A DNA stretch of 64,000 nucleotides from Globodera rostochiensis (lineage: Eukaryota > Nematoda > Chromadorea > Rhabditida > Heteroderidae): NCBI GenBank assembly GCA_018350325.1, contig JAEVLN010000026.1:310001-374000 (forward strand). Reading direction: 5' to 3'. A program made the position numbers and the translations under genes. The notes under the pieces were generated by a model. That model was not told the origin of the DNA and ran no database searches. It saw only the letters and a program-made list of their open reading frames with translations. Positions 56,583 through 64,000 of this stretch are shown here, piece after piece (positions within the stretch are counted from its first letter, which is position 1; each line of letters begins with the position of its first letter).

Positions 56583-59500
56583 CAACAACAAAAAAATCCA
56601 GGCGTTTTTTTGCTTTCCGTGCAGGACCGGATAATTCAGTCCCAAGATTTTATGCCCGATTTATGGCCCCAACTTTGGTCTTGGCCGACGTGACCATGTC
56701 AAATTCGACTCATTTGGACACTGGACGCCTGCCACATGCAACCAGAAACCCGCTTACAAAAGAGTGCCGAATTTATTCGCGGCTCCGAAACATTTCAGAG
56801 CCGGGATGTTTCAAATCCATATTTGTAATTTCAATGCAATGTTTTGGCATAGTGTTAATTATTTGATATTTTGAATAATTTTAAATTAATCTGCATTACC
56901 TAATTCAAATGTTAAATATTAAGAGAAAAAAAAGTCGAACGAATCAGACCACATTTGGAGTTACCATTTTGTTTAAAAGCGCAGGATCGGCATTTTAAAT
57001 AAATTTGAGAACCCCGGGACCGGTCGGGATCAGTCAGGATTTGCTAATTGCAATGGTGAAAATTATTTGGAATTTTTTTTCTTCAAAACAATGTAATTTC
57101 TAATAATACCTTTTTTTTTTTCTTTTTTTTTAAAAGCTTCACATATAACTTTTTGAACATGCATATGAAAATATCGTTTTCCATTTCAAAATCTTCATCA
57201 TAACAATGGCATCAGCTTAAATGTCTCTCTCTCTAAACGTCTTTAGCCACCACCAGGTAGAAGAAGGATCACCGAGCTGAACACAACAGAACAGAGCATC
57301 CATTCCCCGGTGCTTTTGTTCGACAGCAGGCGACGACGACGGCACACTAACAGCGGGGGGCCTGAAAACAATGAAAATTTTGGTGAAATTGTCCAAAAAG
57401 ATGTTAAACACTGTCACAGAAGCTGCTTCTTGACACTAATTGCTTCTGCCACTTTTGATCATTGTTCCCCGCCGCCGATCACTTCCAAAATCAATCGCTT
57501 ATCTCCCCTCTCCAACAGTGCCAAATTCCGCTGTCAATAGGCCAAAGTGTCAGTCAATTCAAAATTGTTCTTCACACCTTTATTCAAATGGAGAGAGGAG
57601 GGGATAAAGCGACAAATTGGGCCAGGAAAGCGAAGGAGAAGCCCAGACGACTTGAAGTAATTTCCAATTAGGCATTTCATTTTATGCCGAAAATGCCCCC
57701 GGTGCCAAATAGGCAACAATTTGTTGTGCATGGAGAGAGCACGGCACTGACCACGTCATTTGGTCTCGGCGGCGTTCTGTTTGTCTCCTCCCCCCCCCCC
57801 CCCCCCATTTAGTCCACATCAATCCATTAATTCATTCATTTTATTCATTCCAACATTTTCAGTCCCGTCCCCGTCCTCTCAATTTTTTTCGTCCCAACCC
57901 CCTCCACGTCGTCGGCGTATGCTGTGTTGTTGTTTGTTTGTTTGCTTCGTCGGCTGCTTGGGGTAGTTCAATGCGGGGGCACACACAGCAGAAGCAAGCG
58001 GGGCGGGGGGAACGCATATCGAACGTCGGGGACGGGGGGAGAGGCGGGGATTTGAGGGGGGGGGGGAGGATAAGAGCACCGACTCCCCCCCCCCCCCCTT
58101 CCTCAATTCATCCGCGAATGATGAATAAAACAACAACAACAACAACCAACATCCCCCGAGGGGGCACAAATGTGGGGGGGGGGGGGGCCCTTTGATGTGT
58201 GCTCTTTCGCCTCCCCCCCCCCCTCCGTCCCCACCGACTCCGTCAACGACAATGTTCACTCGTTCGTTCGACGACGACAACGACGACGATGATGTTGTTT
58301 GTGAATAGGAGAGGAGATGGGTTAAATAGTCGGGGGAGGGGGGGGGGATGTCTACACATGCGCTGTTTATTCAGCGGTGTTACCGAAGCTGGGCAAAAAG
58401 GAGGAGAAGCGCCCTCAGGGGAATTTCAATTTGAATGGGCCAATTTGTTTGTTTTCTTATCCGAAAGTCATTTTGCCAGTCGAAGAAAACTCCGCCGTTG
58501 TAAGCAAGCAAAAGCATAAGGCGCAATAATTACTTTGTGTGCCGGAAAAGCCCCTTCCGGCGTTTGGGGGCTTCTCCTCCCCACGTTGTGCCGTGCCGTG
58601 TTTAGGCCAACCGATTTTTTTTTTTTCGTCTTCGACTTCGACCGTCGGCAAAAGCGTAGGCGAAAGAGGAGAGAGACCACCACCACACACCAACCAAATT
58701 GGGGCTCGCCCCGGAGGGGGTGGAGGGGCGGGGAACGCGTTAGTGTTGTTGTTTGGATGGACATAAAATTTCAATTTGCTCCTTTTTCCTGTCCTAGTCC
58801 ACTCACCACTACGCATTCTGCTTCGCGATGTTTGTTTATATACCCTCCCCCTTAATCCCCTCCCCCCCCTCGTCGAGAAGGGATGGTTTTGAAATTTTTG
58901 AACCACCAGAAATTCCACAGGAGCTAAGTGTCGGAAATGTCGATTTCCGAAAAATTTTTGAGGCGCCTTTGTCAGCTCCCCCTGTCCCCCTTGGTACGGC
59001 GACGGCGGTGGTTTTGTGTTCCTCCTTCTGTCCACCAAAATGCTGCCCCTCCCCCCCTCCTCCCATCCCCTCGAGGGAGATTGTTTATGTGTGCGAATTT
59101 GCCCCGCTGGGGGAGGATGTTGATGTTGCTCCCCCCCCCCCCCCTCGCCTCCCCCCGTCCGCCCGGAGAGTTGGGGTAAACAAAACCGCTCGCCTCCCAC
59201 TAACCCCTGGCCTTGTCCTTTTCTCCTCGGGGGAAATTCGGGGGGGGGGGAGTGAGTAAAAGGGCGCGGCCCGTCCGTCCGTCCGTCCAGAGGGCAAACA
59301 ACGGCAGCAGCGGACGGAGCGAGACTCGCCACCGAAAGCGAGCGGGGGGGGGGGGGGGTTAGTGAACAAATAACGCGACCACAGCAAAACACACACCCCC
59401 CCCCCCCCCCCCCCCCCCCCTCGGGGGCCGCTCCCGGTGTTTGTCGTTTGGGGGGCCTGAGTCGAGGAACCCCCACATGAGCACGGCTCCTGAGGGCGGG

Positions 59501-62500
59501 GCGGAGTTGCCCCCAACCCACCCCACCCGTTTTCGTGAAAGACGGACGTAATGGCGGGCATGGCCGGCGTGGCCGCCCGTCACTCGCCTTAGACCACCCC
59601 ATGCTCTTGCTTGCGGTTTTTGCCCCCCCCCCCCCCCCTAAGGGCTGACGGGGGGGGGAGGGCGGAGCTTCAACCCAACAAAACTCTTGCGGGGATGTCA
59701 TGTGACGGGTTGGGGGTTGATTGTGTACAAAGATGCCGTTCTAAATTCCAAACAAACAAACCAACCTCCCCCCCCCCTTTTTTTCTCGTAAAAACGGAGA
59801 GAATATTTCAAAATTAAGCGAATATTAAATGCACAACACACCCCACACATTCAATGGCCGACCGTGTAACACAAATCAATCGTCGTGCTAAATTTGGATT
59901 AAGCCACTCACCGGGGTACACAATCCCAGCAAGAACACAGAAAAAATGCTCCCCTCCCCCCCCCCCCCCCCCCCCCCGGCGCTTTTAGCCTCCGATCCCG
60001 ACCGAATCCCGCGACGAGAATGGGATGTGTGGACTGCCTGTACTGCTCCATTCCCAGCCCCGCCATTCTTCTCTTTACATAAATAAATATACACATCCCA
60101 CCCCCCCCCCCCCTTGCCCCCTGCTTGCTGTCTGTTTGTTTGTTCTCCATTCCCCCCATCAATCCATCCCCCCCCCATCCATCCATCATCCCCCCCCGTC
60201 CCCCCCCCGTCCATCCTCCGCATAAGGGGGGGGCACACTAACCACCCCCCCCCCCCCCCCTCCCCACAAACAGAACACAACAACCAATTGCCATTGCCCC
60301 CCATTATGTGTGCTGCATCATTATGCATATATATGCATGTACATAAAATAATGACAACAATGCCTGGGGGGGGGACACGGACACTCGACGATTAGGGGGG
60401 TTTTTGGGGTTATAAACAAATCATTTTCCGCGAGTAAAGTTAGTTCGTTCCTTCCTTCCTCTGTTTGATGATCATCGATCTGTTGGTTGTTTTATGCGTG
60501 CACACATTAATTTAAATCATTTAAATTTGAATTTTATTTATTTATTTTTACTTAAATATTTCCTTTATATTGCACTCACATGAGGGACAATGTTTTTGTC
60601 CCCCAAGGGGATGATGCTTTTCTGATCAGCAAAGCGTCCGTCCAACGCTTTCCCCCCCCCCCCCATTTTTTGGCAAAATCCGACCCCTACGGCCCTAAAA
60701 CTGATCACATCAGCAAAAAAAGAGGGGGGGGGGGGTCACCTGACCTTCGATTGTTGTTTATCGGAAGGGGGGGGGGAATTGACGGCGGACGACGAGAAAA
60801 AAGAAGACAAATGCTCCTCGTAAAAATTGAGTTAGAATTAATTTGATCATGTTCTTCCATTTGTTTGCTTAATTTTGGGTTTCTTCGCTGTGACCCCCCG
60901 GGGGGCGACGGACAAATTGGCGACAAAATTTGGGCGCAAACTAATCAGGGAATTGGGCGCCGGGGGGGGGGAAGGATCCCGGCGCCCAAATTTTCCAAAG
61001 ATTAAGCGTATTTTTGTGTCAAAAATTTGTGTTTATTTGTGTTGGTCTCCCCTCCCCCCCCCGAAATCTTTTAAATATTGTCCCCCCCCCCCCCCCCCGG
61101 GGGTCGGACGGTCGTCGGTCCACCAGAGCAGCAGAGAAAGGCTTCAGCAGCTTCACAGACTGACTGTGTGCTGCCTGCCCCTGAGGGGGCGGGCGGTGGG
61201 GCGGCGAGAAAAACAACATTTTCTCTTTTTTCTTTTTTTTTTTTTTCGCATTTCCCCCTCCGGCGACGCGAGGCCGACAAATATGTACCACCGACCATTT
61301 CGTCACCGTTCCTTTCCTTCTCCCGCCCATTTGGCGGCGGTGGCGGTGGTTGTGTGTGCACTATGCTGTTGTTATTGTCGATGTACTCGTCCGTTGTGTC
61401 TGTGTTGAGCTGTTTACGCATTCATTCCCCCCCCCCCCCCAGACACAGCCCCTCAGGGGAAGGGAGGGAGGGACGAGGACGACGACAGGGGACGGGACAA
61501 TTCAGCGCGGGCGGTCATTTTTTGGGCACTCAAAAGTGCTCGTGTGGTTTTTGACCAGTAGAGGAATTCCTCAAAGTTTATAAATGTGCCATGTTTGCAT
61601 CTAAAATGCCACTTTTATGCCTGCCAATCATTTGGGGCTCCCAAAGTGACGGCGATGAATTGTCTTGCTCAAGAAAAAAAGAAGCATTAGACAATTCAGT
61701 CCCAGACGCTGCCGCTGCCGCCGCCGCTGCCGCTGCTTTTTTGGCACATTAAAGGCTTATTTTGGGTGCACACACAACACATTTGTCTGTCTGTAGATGC
61801 TTATCAGAGGGGGGGGGGGGACAAGCGATTGGACACCGTCGCGCAAAAAGTAATATTAACAACTTTTCTGATCAATTTAAAGATCACAGAAAATCGACTG
61901 AAAATGTTCCGAGGCCCCTCACCAAACCCCTCCGGGGACATTTTCTGCTACTGTAATTTTTTGTTCATTCTTTTCTTCGCTTGGGGGAACGCTTTTTTTG
62001 TTTTTATCTTTTGAGACCTGTAACATTTTTATCGCTTTTTGGCGGTGGCCATAAAATGTTTTTCAACTAAATTAATATAAATATACTTTTTTGTTTTTAT
62101 TTTCTTTGCCCTCCCAAATGAAATGAAAAACAATTTGTCGCCGGCGGGCACAATGCCATCAATTTGCACGCACTGTTTAAAAAACGACCAACCGACCGGC
62201 CACCGCCGGCGCCGGCGGCGACGCATTTTAAAGTGTCCGCCGTAATTGCCTAATTTTTGTGTTGAGATTTTGCAAAAATATTGTGCCCGCGGGGGGTGGG
62301 GACAAAATGCCGTCCTCACAAATTCCAATTAAAAAAGTGTTGGCTCAGCTGCGTTTGACGTGCAAACGCGACGACGAAAAGCTGGGGGGTAATTGAAATG
62401 CTTAATCAAAAAGTGTCGCGAAATTTCCGTTCGTTTTGTTTTTCTTTTAGCTTTTTGATCGGTTGTGATCAGAAAAAAAGTTGATTCATTTGCCTCATTT

Positions 62501-64000
62501 GCAATTCGAATTTTATTTTTAAGTCCAAGTCTGAATTCAAACCAATCACGAATATTTGGCTTACCTATTCCTCGATTTTACCGTATGCTTTTTCAAATAA
62601 TTAGGCATAATTAGTGCCTAATCGATTTGGGGATAGTAATTAATTAATTAATTAATTTCGTCGGCATATAAAAGGCTCATTCTCTTCATACCTTTTTGGC
62701 CTCTTTTATTAGTCTTTGATGAAGCTAAAAATGGCACTTTTTTTGAACAATTCCAACAAAAATTTAATTTTATAAATGAGCGCAATTCGCTAACTAACTA
62801 CTAACAAAAAAAGAGAGTTTAGGCCCCTTATAAATGGCACATTTTGTTTGCGCCGAATGTTTCTTTTTTTTAAATTTTGTATTTACCCCCCCCCCCCCCG
62901 GCCCCAAAATTTTCATTTCACTTCCCCCCACCCCCAATCATTTTTTGTTTGTCCTTGCGCTCCCCGCCGGCGACATTTGAGGAGAAACGCCCCCCGGGGG
63001 GCTGCAGCGTCAATTAAACTCCCTCTGTTTTGAAGGCGGTCGTCCCCCCCTCCCCCGGGGCCAAGGACCAAATGGCCTCTGCCGCTGCCCCGTCGCCCCT
63101 CCGGCGCCGTTGGCCACCACTGCTGAAGAATGAAAAAAAAACATTTGGCAATTTCCTCTCGCACTTTGCTCGGCCCGATTTCATCAGCCCATTCAGTAGA
63201 AAACAACATTCTCTATTTATTGTCAGGGATTTGGCCAATCTTTTCAGTCGACATTTTATCCGTTGGACATTTCACAGACTGGACAATTCACTCATTGACT
63301 GGACATTTCACCGACTGGACATTTCACCGATTGGACATTTTACCCCGCGTTTTGCATTTCGGCGAATTGTCCAGTCGGGGGAAGTGTCCATTCGGTTAAA
63401 TGTCCTTTTTTTAGCATAATCGTCTAAATGTCCATTCAATTACTTAAAAAATTGAAATATTTTAATGAAATCGATTCTATTTTAACTAAAAACGCACTTT
63501 TGGAGGACAGAAGGTGAAGGTCGGTCGGTCCCCAGTTGTTTATTCACCTCATCCTCAAAACCCAAAAAAAGGCGGACGACTTTAGCAAAACAAAATTCAT
63601 TTTCCCCGCGACATCAATCAATCAATATATAAATACGCAAGTGATCAGACAACAATTCTGATCACCGTCCGACCTCTCTGCTGATCACCCGACAAATCGT
63701 CGCCAAATCACCCCCATCAATTCATTCATTCACCCAAAACAACAACAAAAAGGGGGGTTAGATTAGTGAAAGAGTGCGTGCCAACAAATGCATTTTTTAA
63801 TTAGAATTAATTTCGAAATTTTGCCACAAACATTCAAATTACCCCCCCCCCAATAAAATTGCCTTTTTGTCGGCTGATGTGCCCTTGTTTTGCACTCATG
63901 TTTCACGTGCAACACATCAAACAAACAAACAAAAAAGCGCCGCGTCCAATCGATGCCCCCCGCCCCATTCAAAAATGCCATCCCCGCCCCACCTAAAATG
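56583..64000. other. Gene-free region with dense G/C homopolymers
   Basis: Up to about 57.7 kb it is A/T-rich with scattered short repeats. From 57.7 kb on, G or C runs of 8-25 bp occur every few hundred bases (for example 57789-57806, 58024-58100, 59395-59420, 59948-59978, 60244-60260, 61080-61099). Long open frames on both strands here, including one of 414 codons at 58457-59701 (-), are Pro/Gly/Arg-rich products of these tracts. No conserved exon was recognised. It may be a large regulatory or intronic region of a gene outside the window. Confidence 0.5.
63251..63437. repeat. Foldback-like array of GGACATTTCACCGACT units
   Basis: About five tandem units of GGACATTTCACCGACT and variants at 63268-63340 are followed, after about 30 bp, by inverse units (GTCCAGTCGG, GTGTCCATTCGGTTAAATGT) to 63437. 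Same design as elements A and B on a smaller scale. No flanking duplication found. Confidence 0.55.

Noticed and set aside
58457..59701. A 414-codon open frame on the minus strand
   Set aside because: It is Pro/Gly/Arg-rich, created by G and C homopolymers, matched by equally long frames on the other strand, and has no recognisable domain.

Overview
Nuclear DNA of a nematode. Genes are broken by many short GT-AG introns. Orthologues are recognisable by family motifs rather than by close identity. Several same-strand genes are packed 150-310 bp apart, as in nematode operons. Exons are GC-richer than introns, and non-coding DNA is unusually full of long G or C homopolymers. The front-end fatty-acid desaturase, an INCENP of ICP-1 type and an LC3/LGG-2 type ATG8 fit Nematoda. 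A tylenchid (cyst-nematode-like) source is a guess from style only. All exon joins below were made by eye.

Layout, left to right. 0.6-2.1 kb (-): C-terminal FN3 part of an HCF-1 homologue. 3.7-6.0 kb (-): TRMT10C/MRPP1, mitochondrial RNase P subunit and tRNA methyltransferase. 6.3-8.2 kb (-): Derlin-1, and 9.4-11.2 kb (+): a Herp (HERPUD) homologue, head to head across about 1.2 kb that carries a perfect unfolded-protein-response element. 12.1-14.1 kb (-): epsilon-COP, divergent from 14.5-17.1 kb (+): FICD AMP-transferase. 17.6-20.9 kb (+): RNA polymerase III subunit RPC3. 20.9-27.7 kb: gene-free, homopolymer-rich. 27.7-29.6 kb (+): LC3-type ATG8. 30.6-36.6 kb (-): POP7, FDXR, Elongin C and IMP4 in tight tandem, a candidate operon. 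37.6-39.0 kb (+): a short INCENP. 41.3-42.8 kb (+): GAPDH. 43.25-45.4 kb: a minisatellite with a 948-bp higher-order period. 46.1-48.9 kb (+): cytochrome-b5 front-end desaturase. 50.7-54.4 kb (+): a short filamin. 54.4-64 kb: gene-free, rich in homopolymers and small transposon-like elements.

Functional themes. Four neighbouring genes (Derlin-1, Herp, epsilon-COP, FICD) all serve the ER and early secretory pathway. TRMT10C, POP7, RPC3 and IMP4 all serve RNA synthesis or processing.

The most unusual content is small non-autonomous DNA elements. (i) At least three inverted-repeat elements sit at or within about 10 bp of splice sites in TRMT10C and RPC3. In two of them the flanking target-site-like direct repeats contain the splice site itself. 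(ii) Several foldback-type elements have inverted arms built from short tandem motifs, each element with a different motif; two carry 8-11 bp direct flanking repeats. (iii) A 359-bp element has 20-bp inverted ends and a perfect 8-bp target duplication.
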